Origin: Neorhizobium galegae bv. orientalis str. HAMBI 540
Lineage (GTDB): Bacteria > Pseudomonadota > Alphaproteobacteria > Rhizobiales > Rhizobiaceae
Direction of reading: 5' to 3'
Assembly: GCF_000731315.1 (NCBI RefSeq)
Contig: NZ_HG938353.1
Span: 1,302,001 to 1,366,000, forward strand
DNA length: 64,000 bases
This document shows positions 47,349 to 54,595 of this stretch, piece by piece. Position 1 is the stretch's first letter, and every line of letters starts with the position of its first letter. The translations under genes were made by a program, and so were the position numbers. The notes beneath the pieces are model-generated. The model was not told the DNA's origin, did no database searches, and worked only from the letters and a program-made list of their open reading frames with translations.

Positions 47349-47409
47349 CACCGAAACCGGCCTCCCTGGGTCGGTCGTGGGGCTTGGCATGCCCCGCCTG
47401 ATGATGGTT
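47347..47409 (+). ncRNA. Hammerhead ribozyme 4, type II, with altered stem II
   Basis: GAAA (47353-47356), stem III CCGGCC-TCCCTG-GGTCGG, TC with the cut after 47376, stem I GTGGGGC-TTGGCAT-GCCCCGC (7 bp), CTGATGA (47398-47404). The expected G-C pair closing stem II is replaced by T/C; AACACC and TGGTT pair only with a bulge. Loop I differs from copies 2 and 3. It is probably a diverged or weaker ribozyme. Confidence 0.68.
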
Positions 47410-47430
47410 GCCAGAACGAAGAGGTGAAGC

Positions 47431-47547
47431 ATGATACCGCTACACTGCGGACGGTTCCGGAAGTACAGGACGCGCCGCCGCAAGCGTTTTACGGTGGTCT
47501 ATTTCTTGGACTGCTACACGGGAAGGCTGGTCGCAGTACAACAATAG
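47431..47547 (+). CDS. Small basic phage peptide, 38 aa
   Basis: MIPLHCGRFRKYRTRRRKRF then TVVYFLDCYTGRLVAVQQ. AGAGGTGA precedes the ATG. Highly basic N-terminal half. It is the only frame between hammerhead 4 and the gene at 47636. It may be a nucleic acid-binding or host-takeover peptide; no family. Confidence 0.5.
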   Translation: MIPLHCGRFRKYRTRRRKRFTVVYFLDCYTGRLVAVQQ

Positions 47548-47635
47548 ATGGGCGATAATTCATCCATTGCCAACCAACTGAGCTAGTGTCATATCCACGC
47601 GCGGGAAAGTACCCGCACACGAAAATAGGTGGCTG

Positions 47636-47950
47636 ATGATCGGCTTTGAAATGCGTTTACCAGGGGGCCATGAGGGCTTCCTAGAACTGCGGAAAGAATG
47701 GGTTGGCTTTGGTTGGAGTGGCGACCGGGATGATAGAGAAATTTACCTGGGCCTTGTTCAGGCGACGGTCTCTCGGTCCAGAGGTCACGCCGAAAAAGTA
47801 GGGAGAAAGCGGGCAATTGCTGCCGCATTCCTCCTCGGGTTGGCTATCCCCGTACATTACGGAATGGCGACCGAAAGGCTCACAGACTGGGTGGCCAAGC
47901 TAAATCCCAGCAACGAGTTGGTTTTGGAAAAACGCTGGCAGTCGAACTAA
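47636..47950 (+). CDS. Phage protein, 104 aa, one possible membrane segment
   Basis: MIGFEMRLPGGHEGFLELRK, with a later hydrophobic stretch (RAIAAAFLLGLAIPVHYGMA) preceded by basic residues. A TAGGTGG sequence is a plausible ribosome-binding site. It lies just before the operator-like site and MarR-like gene. No family recognised. Confidence 0.62.
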   Translation: MIGFEMRLPGGHEGFLELRKEWVGFGWSGDRDDREIYLGLVQATVSRSRGHAEKVGRKRAIAAAFLLGLAIPVHYGMATERLTDWVAKLNPSNELVLEKRWQSN

Positions 47951-47980
47951 AGGGCTGGACAACATGGCTCCTCGGCTGGT

Positions 47981-47998
47981 CTATCCATGAGCGGATAT
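47981..47998 (+). promoter_or_regulatory. Candidate operator before the MarR-like gene
   Basis: CTATCCATGAGCGGATAT, 11 of 12 half-site bases symmetrical (CTATCC-N6-GGATAT). It is 32 bp upstream of the regulator's ATG, where autoregulation would be expected. Confidence 0.5.
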
Positions 47999-48030
47999 GA
48001 TTTCACCAGCGGTTCAACAGGAGAGAACCC

Positions 48031-48501
48031 ATGCAGACCACGACCGAACGCAGTACGCGCGATGCAGCCTTTACGGTGTCTCGCGTCGTTCACATGCTCC
48101 GCACCCTAAGCCCCGACATGCCAATGCAACAGGCTGATGTCCTGCTGCATATTGCCTTGCACCCCGGCATCACGATGGCCGAGATAACAAAGAGGACCGG
48201 CTTGTCCCAGTCCTCCGTCTCCCGCAACGTGTCGGCAATGTCCAAGTTCCACCGACTGGGGAAGCCCGGTCTTGATCTAGTCGAAGCGGCTATCGACCCT
48301 CGGGAACCTCGACGCCGCCTCGTGTTCCTCACGCAGAACGGCAAGCTCTTCATCACGAAGCTGCTTCGCATGGTGGATGAGAATTTCTCCATCGACCGCG
48401 AGACAGACGCGCGTGTTGAAATCGAGCGGATGCACGAAGAAGCAAGGGCTAAGGAAGAGGAAAGCACCTCGACCCGAGGACGGGCGAAGAAGCCTGTTTA
48501 A
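48031..48501 (+). CDS. MarR-like winged-helix regulator, candidate lysogeny repressor
   Basis: A 156-residue protein with a MarR-type layout. The dimerisation helix TVSRVVHMLRTLSPDMPMQQ, DNA-recognition helices MAEITKRTGLSQSSVSRNVS, the wing DPREPRRRLVFLTQNGKLFI and a helical charged tail. GGAGAGA precedes the ATG. It sits between the early genes and the integrase, where temperate T7-like phages keep regulators, and has an operator-like palindrome directly upstream. It is the only transcription regulator of repressor size in the prophage. Confidence 0.82.
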   Translation: MQTTTERSTRDAAFTVSRVVHMLRTLSPDMPMQQADVLLHIALHPGITMAEITKRTGLSQSSVSRNVSAMSKFHRLGKPGLDLVEAAIDPREPRRRLVFLTQNGKLFITKLLRMVDENFSIDRETDARVEIERMHEEARAKEEESTSTRGRAKKPV

Positions 48502-48507
48502 GGGGGC

Positions 48508-48591
48508 TGGTGCCCGCAGCCGGACTTGAACCGGCAAGCCTATGGCGGCGGATTTTAAGTCCGCTGTGTTTACCAATTTCACCATGCGGGC
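48508..48591 (-). tRNA. Phage-encoded tRNA-Leu(UAA)
   Basis: An 84-base class II tRNA with encoded CCA. Acceptor GCCCGCA/TGCGGGC, D-loop AATTGGTAAA, anticodon arm GCGGA-CTTAAAA-TCCGC (anticodon TAA), variable arm, T-arm GCCGG-TTCAAGT-CCGGC, discriminator A as expected for leucine. It differs from the host tRNA (GCGGACG acceptor) so it is not a recombination copy. It lies seven bases past the regulator's stop, antisense, and 54 bases upstream of the integrase. It would replace the host tRNA destroyed at the att site. Confidence 0.95.
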
Positions 48592-48645
48592 GGCACCGGA
48601 ACCGGTATGCCGTGCGCTTTCGCATGTCAACATAGGAGGCTATTG

Positions 48646-49800
48646 ATGGCCGCTAAAAGAGGCTCCTCTTGGGAGGGGACAGTGAACCATAAGGGGCAGC
48701 GGTATCGCCGCAGCTTCACAACTGAGCAGCAGGCCGATGCCTGGGCGCTGGAGAGCAAAGCGAAGCTTATCCGGGGTGAGCCCATCGACATGGGTGAGAA
48801 CGCCCAGGCGAAGCGTAAGGGCAACCTCCCGTACACCCTGGATGAACTGGTCCAGCACGTCTACGATACCCATTGGGCACCGATGCCTGGAGGCCAGAAG
48901 GCGCTTATCAACGCCCGTTCCATCATCGGCATCATCGGCGCGAACCTCCCGGTCCATAAGCTCGGCAAGGCAGACATTGACAAGGCCCGTGCCAAGCTCC
49001 TGACGGATGGCAATTCACCCGGTACTGTAAACCGCAAGGTCGCGGCCCTCTCGAAAGCCCTGAGCGAGGCCGAAGACCTGGGCTTGATCGATCACAAGCC
49101 GAAGCTCACCAGATATAAGGAAAGCGAACACCGCGTCCGCAGGTTCACCTCCGAGGAAGAGCGTCTGGCGCTGGCCTACTTCGACCGCATCGGGAACCAG
49201 GACATGGCCGATTATCTGGTCCTCTCCTTGGATACAGGGATGCGTCAAGGGGAAGTCCTTTCGCTGCACTTCGGTGACGCGCAGGAGGGCAGGGTGACTG
49301 TTTGGGGTGTCGGGGCCGGAACCCAGCGGACCAAGTCCGGCAAGAGCCGCACGGTTCCACTCACGCGCCGCGCTCAAGCGGTCCTCGACCGTCGCAAGGA
49401 GACGGCCAAGGGCAAAGAGGTGTTCCCCAGCCTCAACAAGAACCAAGTCTCGCACTACTGGGGCCGGATGGCGGAAGCTCTCGGCCTGGAGGCTGACAAG
49501 CAGTTCGTTCCTCATATCCTGCGGCATGAGTTCTGCTCGAAGCTCGCGGCCAATGGCGAGAACGCGGTGGTCATTCAGAAGCTCGCCGGTCACTCGACCC
49601 TGGCCGTCACCCAACGATACGTTCACCTCTTCGGAGGAGAGTTGGACGGCGCAATCGAGCGCCTGGAGAAGGCAGAGGGGAGCATCCGGGGAACCAGGGC
49701 TGACCTCATCATCACCGATGAGATCGATGCCCTGTCCAAGGCTCTCGCCTCGCTACCTGCGGCCGAACTCGATGCTCTTTTAGCGACCATCCGAAAATAA
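48646..49800 (+). CDS. int: Tyrosine recombinase integrase
   Basis: Integrates the phage at tRNA-Leu. 384 residues. N-terminal AP2-like arm-binding start (RGSSWEGTVNHKGQRYRRSF), SAM-like core domain, then the catalytic set: Arg in LDTGMRQGEVLSLHFG, His-x-x-Arg in HILRHEFCSKLAANG, His in LAGHSTLAVTQ and Tyr in TQRYVHLFG. ATG at 48646 follows AGGAGG. The attR core lies 124 bases after its stop. That stretch (49801-49923) holds only a few short inverted repeats, possible arm sites. Confidence 0.95.
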   Translation: MAAKRGSSWEGTVNHKGQRYRRSFTTEQQADAWALESKAKLIRGEPIDMGENAQAKRKGNLPYTLDELVQHVYDTHWAPMPGGQKALINARSIIGIIGANLPVHKLGKADIDKARAKLLTDGNSPGTVNRKVAALSKALSEAEDLGLIDHKPKLTRYKESEHRVRRFTSEEERLALAYFDRIGNQDMADYLVLSLDTGMRQGEVLSLHFGDAQEGRVTVWGVGAGTQRTKSGKSRTVPLTRRAQAVLDRRKETAKGKEVFPSLNKNQVSHYWGRMAEALGLEADKQFVPHILRHEFCSKLAANGENAVVIQKLAGHSTLAVTQRYVHLFGGELDGAIERLEKAEGSIRGTRADLIITDEIDALSKALASLPAAELDALLATIRK

Positions 49801-49923
49801 TCTCCGTGGGTATCTTGTGGCAGATCATGTGGCCACACCCTCGGAGACGCGGAAAGTAAAGCCTTTTTTCGGCTGGAAATTCCCTTTTAAAACAAGTCCC
49901 TAAGGGCGCAGCAACTCCCCCCA

Positions 49924-49936
49924 AAGAGACTTAAAA
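49924..49936 (+). repeat. attR core
   Basis: AAGAGACTTAAAA, identical to attL (7506-7518). Confidence 0.9.
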
Positions 49937-49983
49937 TCTCTCGGCCTTTGGTCATGCGGGTTCGATCCCCGCCGTCCGCACCA
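49937..49983 (+). pseudogene. 3' half of host tRNA-Leu(UAA)
   Basis: TCTCT (anticodon stem 3' strand), variable arm CGGCCTTTGGTCATG-like, T-arm GCGGGTTCGATCCCCGC, CGTCCGC and ACCA. It pairs with the 5' half at 7480-7518 to restore the whole tRNA. The phage bases before the core do not supply an acceptor 5' strand or D-arm, so this half is not functional on its own. Confidence 0.92.
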
Positions 49984-50038
49984 AACGTGACCCCCGCCTG
50001 CAACCGTTTTCCATGAAGACCGTTTGATATCCACTTCG

Positions 50039-50698
50039 ATGAGGTGTGCTTTGGGCTTTACCTTTGCGATCGGCGATATTCATGGCTGTCTTGCGCAGTT
50101 GAAGGAACTGCTCGGGCGGGTGGAGGATCACGCGCCTTGCGGGCACGTGGTGTTCATCGGTGACTATATCGATCGCGGGCCGAGGAGCAGGGGCGTGCTC
50201 GACCTCGTCATGGCGGGCCCGCGCAAGGAAGGATGGCGGTGGACGGCGCTCAAGGGCAATCATGAGGACATGATGGTCCGCGCCCACCAGAACGGCGGGC
50301 ACGACGAGATCCTCTGGATCGACAATGGCGGCCGCGAGACGATGGAATCCTTCGACGGTTACGTGCCGCCCGAGGTGCTGTCATGGTGCGCGCATCGTCC
50401 GCTGATCCATGTCGACGAGCATCGCATCTTCGTGCATGCGGGCGTCGATGAGACGCTGCCGCTCGACGGTCAGCGGGAGCGCGACCTGATCTGGAAGCGA
50501 TTTGCGAGCGACGACGACGGCGAATTCTGGGGGCGGCATCTCTGCCACGGCCACACGCCGCTCCCCGGCAATCCACAGACGTTCGGGAACCGCACCAATA
50601 TCGACAGCGGCTGCGTGTTCGGTGGCGAACTGACCTGCGCCGTCTTCGATGACGAGGAGCCGGGCGGGCCGGTCGAATTCCTGCGCGTGCCGGGTTAG
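50039..50698 (+). CDS. Metallophosphoesterase (PPP-type serine/threonine phosphatase family)
   Basis: A 219-residue protein with the calcineurin-like metal motifs FAIGDIHGCLAQLKELL, VVFIGDYIDRGPRSRGVLD, ALKGNHEDMM, HAGVDETLP and LCHGHTPL. These are the bacterial PPP-family signatures. ATG at 50039 was taken over a TTG 15 bases upstream. It would have been the gene next to the intact tRNA-Leu. It overlaps the trkH 3' end by four bases. The substrate is unknown. Confidence 0.9.
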   Translation: MRCALGFTFAIGDIHGCLAQLKELLGRVEDHAPCGHVVFIGDYIDRGPRSRGVLDLVMAGPRKEGWRWTALKGNHEDMMVRAHQNGGHDEILWIDNGGRETMESFDGYVPPEVLSWCAHRPLIHVDEHRIFVHAGVDETLPLDGQRERDLIWKRFASDDDGEFWGRHLCHGHTPLPGNPQTFGNRTNIDSGCVFGGELTCAVFDDEEPGGPVEFLRVPG

Positions 50699-52176
50699 TG
50701 CCGCCAGAAAACCGGCGTCAGCAGGACCAGCACGGTCAGGATTTCGAGACGCCCGAGCAGCATCATCAGTGACAGAAGATAGAGTGCGGGATCGCTGATC
50801 GTCGAGAAATTGCCGACGGGGCCGACAATCGGGCCGATGCCGGGACCGACATTCGACAGCGCGGTGATGACCGAGGACGTGGCGGTCAGGACGTCGTAGC
50901 CGAACAGCGCCATGCCGATGCTGCCGACCACCCAGAGGAAAATATAGAGGCTCACGAACAGGAAGACAGCACGCTGGGTCTCCGCATCCACCGTCAGGCT
51001 GCCGTAACGCACCGGATAGATCGCGTTCGGATAGATGAGCTTGTTGAGCCCGGCGCGGATGACGTTGACCATCACCACGAAACGATAGGCCTTGATGCCG
51101 CCGGCGGTCGAACCGGAGCAGCCGCCCATGAAGGTGGCGAAGAAGGCGACGAGCACCGCGAACGGTCCCCAGAGTGTGTAGTCGTCGCTTGCAAAGCCGC
51201 CGGTCGACAGGATCGAGGTGATGTTGAAGAACGAATGGATCAGCGCGTCATCGAGTTCGATGCCATTCCTCAGGTGATGGTAGACCGCAACGGCGATCGA
51301 GATGACGCAGAGATAACCTAGGAAAACCAGGATTTGCGGATCGCGCAGCGTATCCAGCCGCCCGCGCACGGCAAGCAGGATCAGCACCGAAAACGGCAGG
51401 CTGCAGATCGCTAGGAAGACGGTGCCGACGACCAGCAGCGCGTTGTTGTCGAAATAGGCAAACGACATGTCGTGCGTCGAGAAGCCGGCCGTGGCGATCG
51501 TCGACATCGCATGGTTCAGCGCATCGAAATGGTCCATGCCGGCAAGATCGTAGGCGACGGTGCAGGCAAGCGTCAGCAGCACGTAGACGATCAGGAAGGC
51601 ACGGGTGAAGCTCGCAAGCCGGGCGAACGGTTTGTCGTTGGTCTCCGACGATTCGAGCTTGAAGATCGAGGCGCCGCCGACCTTCAGGAACGGGAGCACG
51701 AACAGGCCAAGACCGACGATGCCGATGCCGCCGAGCCAGGAGAGCAGCGAGCGCCAGAGCAGGATGCCGGGCGGCATGGTATCCAGCCCGACGATCACCG
51801 TCGAGCCGGTAGTGGTGATGCCGGAAATCGATTCGAACAGCGCCTGTGCAAAGGAGAGTTCGTGTTCGGCAAGAAAAAGCGGGATCGCGCCCACCACCGA
51901 AAACATCGCCCACAACACATTGACCAGCAGGAAGCCCAGCCGCTTGTTGAAGACCGGCGGGGGGCCATGGGTCGCGAGCGCCGCTGCCGCCCCAAGCCCG
52001 CCAACCATGAAGCCGGACATCGCGAAGACCTGCCAGTCACGGTGCCCGTAATAGAGATCCACCATGGCCGGCAGGAACATGGCCAGCGACAGGTAGAGCG
52101 CGCAGAGCGCCGTCATGTAGATGACCGACCGGAGAAGATTGGCGTTCAAAAAGGGTTGTCCCGAAGTTCGCGGCAA
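50695..52176 (-). CDS. trkH: Trk-type potassium uptake protein TrkH
   Basis: Inner-membrane K+ transporter. 493 residues with the four pore-loop motifs: SISGITTTGSTVIVG, MSTIATAGFSTHDMS, ITSILSTGGFASDDY and ITALSNVGPGIG, separated by paired membrane helices. The N-terminus reads from a TTG at 52176 (PRTSGQPFLNANLLRSVIYM); a later ATG would remove part of the first helix. It works with TrkA, not present in this window. It is divergent from ilvA over 65 bp. Confidence 0.94.
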   Translation of the reverse strand: MPRTSGQPFLNANLLRSVIYMTALCALYLSLAMFLPAMVDLYYGHRDWQVFAMSGFMVGGLGAAAALATHGPPPVFNKRLGFLLVNVLWAMFSVVGAIPLFLAEHELSFAQALFESISGITTTGSTVIVGLDTMPPGILLWRSLLSWLGGIGIVGLGLFVLPFLKVGGASIFKLESSETNDKPFARLASFTRAFLIVYVLLTLACTVAYDLAGMDHFDALNHAMSTIATAGFSTHDMSFAYFDNNALLVVGTVFLAICSLPFSVLILLAVRGRLDTLRDPQILVFLGYLCVISIAVAVYHHLRNGIELDDALIHSFFNITSILSTGGFASDDYTLWGPFAVLVAFFATFMGGCSGSTAGGIKAYRFVVMVNVIRAGLNKLIYPNAIYPVRYGSLTVDAETQRAVFLFVSLYIFLWVVGSIGMALFGYDVLTATSSVITALSNVGPGIGPIVGPVGNFSTISDPALYLLSLMMLLGRLEILTVLVLLTPVFWRH

Positions 52177-52241
52177 CTGAAAGAAGCTTTGTCTCAGCCG
52201 TAAGCCTATGGCATAGCGGGACCATTCTCGAAATTCAATGG

Positions 52242-53531
52242 ATGGCAGAGTTGACCAAGGCGGGTGTGACCAAGGCGGGCGTGACGAAAGCGGGCGTGGA
52301 CGGAGCGAGAATTGCGATGCGGGAGATTTTCCCCGAGACGCCGCTGCAGATGAACGAGCACCTGAGCCGCCGCTACGGCGCCGAGATCTGGCTGAAACGC
52401 GAGGACCTGTCTCCGGTCCGCTCCTACAAGATCCGCGGTGCCTTCAATTTCCTGCGCAAGGCGATCGCGTCGGGCGCCAGGGGCAAGACCTTCGTCTGCG
52501 CCTCGGCTGGCAATCACGCGCAGGGTTTCGCCTTTGTCTGCCGCCATTTCGAAGTGCCGGGCGTGGTCTTCATGCCGGTGACGACGCCGCAGCAGAAGAT
52601 CGACAAGACCCGCATGTTCGGCGGTCCGTTCATCACCATCCGGCTGATCGGCGATATTTTCGACCAGTGCTATGCGGCAGCCCGTGCCCATGTGGAAGAG
52701 ATCGGCGGCGTCATGGTGCCGCCTTTCGACGCCGCCGACATCATCGAGGGCCAGGCGACGGTCGCGGCCGAACTGCTAGAACAACTGCCCGACGGCGTAA
52801 CACCCGATCTGATCATCCTGCCGGTCGGCGGCGGGGGGCTTTCCTCCGGAACGACGGGCTATTTGAAGGACATCGTCAAGCGGGAAGACTTTCTCTTCAC
52901 CGAGCCGGAGGGCGCGCCGAGCCTCAAGAAAAGCCTCGAAGCCGGCGAACCGATCACGCTCGCCAAGCTCGACAATTTCGTCGACGGTGCTGCGGTGGCG
53001 CGGATCGGCGACCTGAATTTCGAAGCGCTGAAGGGCTTTTCCGCGGATCAGGTCCTGCTGGTGCCGGAAAACGCCATCTGCGTGACGATCACCGAAATGC
53101 TCAACGTCGAAGGGGTCGTGCTGGAACCGGCCGGCGCCCTGTCGATCACCGCGCTCGAGATGCTCGGACGCGAAAAACTTGCCGGCAAGACGGTGGTCTG
53201 CGTCGTCTCAGGCGGCAATTTCGATTTCGAGCGCCTGCCCGACGTCAAGGAACGTGCCATGCGCTATTCCGGCGTCAAGAAATACTTCGTCCTGCGGCTC
53301 GCCCAGCGCCCTGGCGCGCTACGCGACTTCCTCAACCTGCTGGGGCCGGAAGACGACATCGCCCGGTTCGAATATCTGAAGAAATCGGCGCGCAATTTCG
53401 GCTCGATCCTGATCGGCATCGAAACGGCAAGGCCGGAAAATTTCGCTGGCCTGCTCGAACGCTTCGAAGCCGCCGGCATGGGCTATCAAGACATTACCGA
53501 GAACGAAATCCTGGCGAACCTCGTCATTTGA
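52242..53531 (+). CDS. ilvA: Threonine dehydratase (PLP, with C-terminal regulatory ACT-like domain)
   Basis: Deaminates threonine to 2-oxobutyrate, first step of isoleucine synthesis. 429 residues. PLP-Lys segment RSYKIRGAFNFLRK, SAGNHAQGFAFVC, phosphate-binding LPVGGGGLSSGTTG and VVCVVSGGNFDFER. The C-terminal domain from KKYFVLRLAQRPGALRDFLN is ACT-like. The N-terminus carries three tandem TKAGV units (MAELTKAGVTKAGVTKAGVD), a 15-bp DNA repeat not expected in the family. Its 3' end overlaps the next gene convergently by eight bases. Confidence 0.93.
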   Translation: MAELTKAGVTKAGVTKAGVDGARIAMREIFPETPLQMNEHLSRRYGAEIWLKREDLSPVRSYKIRGAFNFLRKAIASGARGKTFVCASAGNHAQGFAFVCRHFEVPGVVFMPVTTPQQKIDKTRMFGGPFITIRLIGDIFDQCYAAARAHVEEIGGVMVPPFDAADIIEGQATVAAELLEQLPDGVTPDLIILPVGGGGLSSGTTGYLKDIVKREDFLFTEPEGAPSLKKSLEAGEPITLAKLDNFVDGAAVARIGDLNFEALKGFSADQVLLVPENAICVTITEMLNVEGVVLEPAGALSITALEMLGREKLAGKTVVCVVSGGNFDFERLPDVKERAMRYSGVKKYFVLRLAQRPGALRDFLNLLGPEDDIARFEYLKKSARNFGSILIGIETARPENFAGLLERFEAAGMGYQDITENEILANLVI

Positions 53532-54516
53532 GGATGCCGTTGAGCCAGGCGATGGTCCGGTCGGCAAGCGGCCCGGTCGTCGTCGGCGAGATGATGTCGC
53601 CGGCAATCACATGGTTGCCGGGATCGCCGGTCTTTCCCACATCGAAAAGCGCGTGAGGTCCGCCCCAGCGCCCGGCGACTTCGCGCACCTTGTCGGGACG
53701 GATGACCTGATCGAGCGACGAATAGAGAAACAGCGCCGGCGTCTTGATCTGCTCGACCGGGCTCTCGACGGAGAGTTTGACAAGGGCCGCCATCGGCAGC
53801 AGCGCGCTTGTCGGATACCGGGTTGTCCAGTGGGCGGCGTGGCGGTCGTTATAGGGCGTGAAGCCGCGGCTTTCGCCAAGCAGCAGTTTTGAAAGCTGCG
53901 GTGCGATCGGTGTCGTCAACAGAAAGGCGGCAAAGCCGTTGATGCCGTAGTTCGGCGACACAAAGACGGAGGCCGCGATGCGGGATGCGATCTTCGGATC
54001 GGCAAGCGCCAGCGTCGCAAGCGAGGCGCCGGTCGAGGTGCCGATGACGATGACGCGATTGCCAAGCGCTTCATCGATCGCGAGACTTTCGGAAAAATCC
54101 GCCAGCCAGTCCTCGAGACGCGCTTCGCCCATTGCGTCGCCGCTGCGGCCGTGGCCGGCGAGCCGGGTGAAATAAAGATTGGCGCCGAGTGCCGCCGCGA
54201 CACGGTCGGGCAGTGGGCGTATCTCCTCGGCGGAAGCCGAGAAGCCATGCACGTAGATGATCGCAAAGGTCGTCTTTGCCTTCGTCGCCGGATCGGCCCA
54301 GACGACGCGTTTGGCGGCACCGGGCCTTATATCTGGGTAGCGGCTTTCGCTGGCAGCAAGATAGGCATCGATATCGGCGCCGAGGCGGGCTTTGTCGAAA
54401 GCCGGAAAACCGTCAGCGGGCATGCGCGGGCCGGACATCAACAGCACTCCGAAGGCGGCGATCAGGATTGCGCAGACATAAATGATCGCCCGCCATGACA
54501 AGAATCTCCTCCGCAT
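53524..54516 (-). CDS. Alpha/beta hydrolase with N-terminal membrane anchor or signal
   Basis: 330 residues. MRRRFLSWRAIIYVCAILIA is a hydrophobic signal or anchor. IIYVHGFSASAEEIRPL is the oxyanion strand, VIGTSTGASLATLAL the nucleophile elbow (G-T-S-T-G with Ser), with Asp in YSSLDQVIRPDK and His in GNHVIAGDI as likely triad members. The substrate is unknown; such proteins are often lysophospholipase- or carboxylesterase-like. Confidence 0.85.
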   Translation of the reverse strand: MRRRFLSWRAIIYVCAILIAAFGVLLMSGPRMPADGFPAFDKARLGADIDAYLAASESRYPDIRPGAAKRVVWADPATKAKTTFAIIYVHGFSASAEEIRPLPDRVAAALGANLYFTRLAGHGRSGDAMGEARLEDWLADFSESLAIDEALGNRVIVIGTSTGASLATLALADPKIASRIAASVFVSPNYGINGFAAFLLTTPIAPQLSKLLLGESRGFTPYNDRHAAHWTTRYPTSALLPMAALVKLSVESPVEQIKTPALFLYSSLDQVIRPDKVREVAGRWGGPHALFDVGKTGDPGNHVIAGDIISPTTTGPLADRTIAWLNGILK

Positions 54517-54595
54517 CCGGCGCTCCCTCCGAACCGAAGGAGATGATAGGCGGGCTTCGTGACGACGGGAAGTCTATCTGCCCGTAGATTACGGC

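Larger units (their letters stand above)
7519..49936 (+). mobile_element. Temperate T7-like prophage, about 42.4 kb
   Basis: Bounded by 13-bp direct repeats inside a tRNA-Leu gene. It holds an integrase at its right end and a T7-type gene set: RNAP, SSB, endonuclease I, amidase, primase-helicase, DNA polymerase, exonuclease, portal, scaffold, capsid, tail tubes, gp13-16, fibre, TerS and TerL. Nearly all genes are on the + strand with T7 synteny. Length equals a typical T7-like genome. No core gene is visibly broken, although an IS630 element is inserted near the presumed genome end. Confidence 0.97.

Noticed and set aside
47558..47580. Minus-strand TAGCTCAGTTGGTT, like a tRNA D-arm
   Set aside because: No matching anticodon arm, T-arm (GGTTCGA) or acceptor stem follows; a chance or relic fragment.
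7519..49936. CRISPR arrays
   Set aside because: No regularly spaced repeat-spacer pattern was seen; the CCTCAGG copies are too short and too close.
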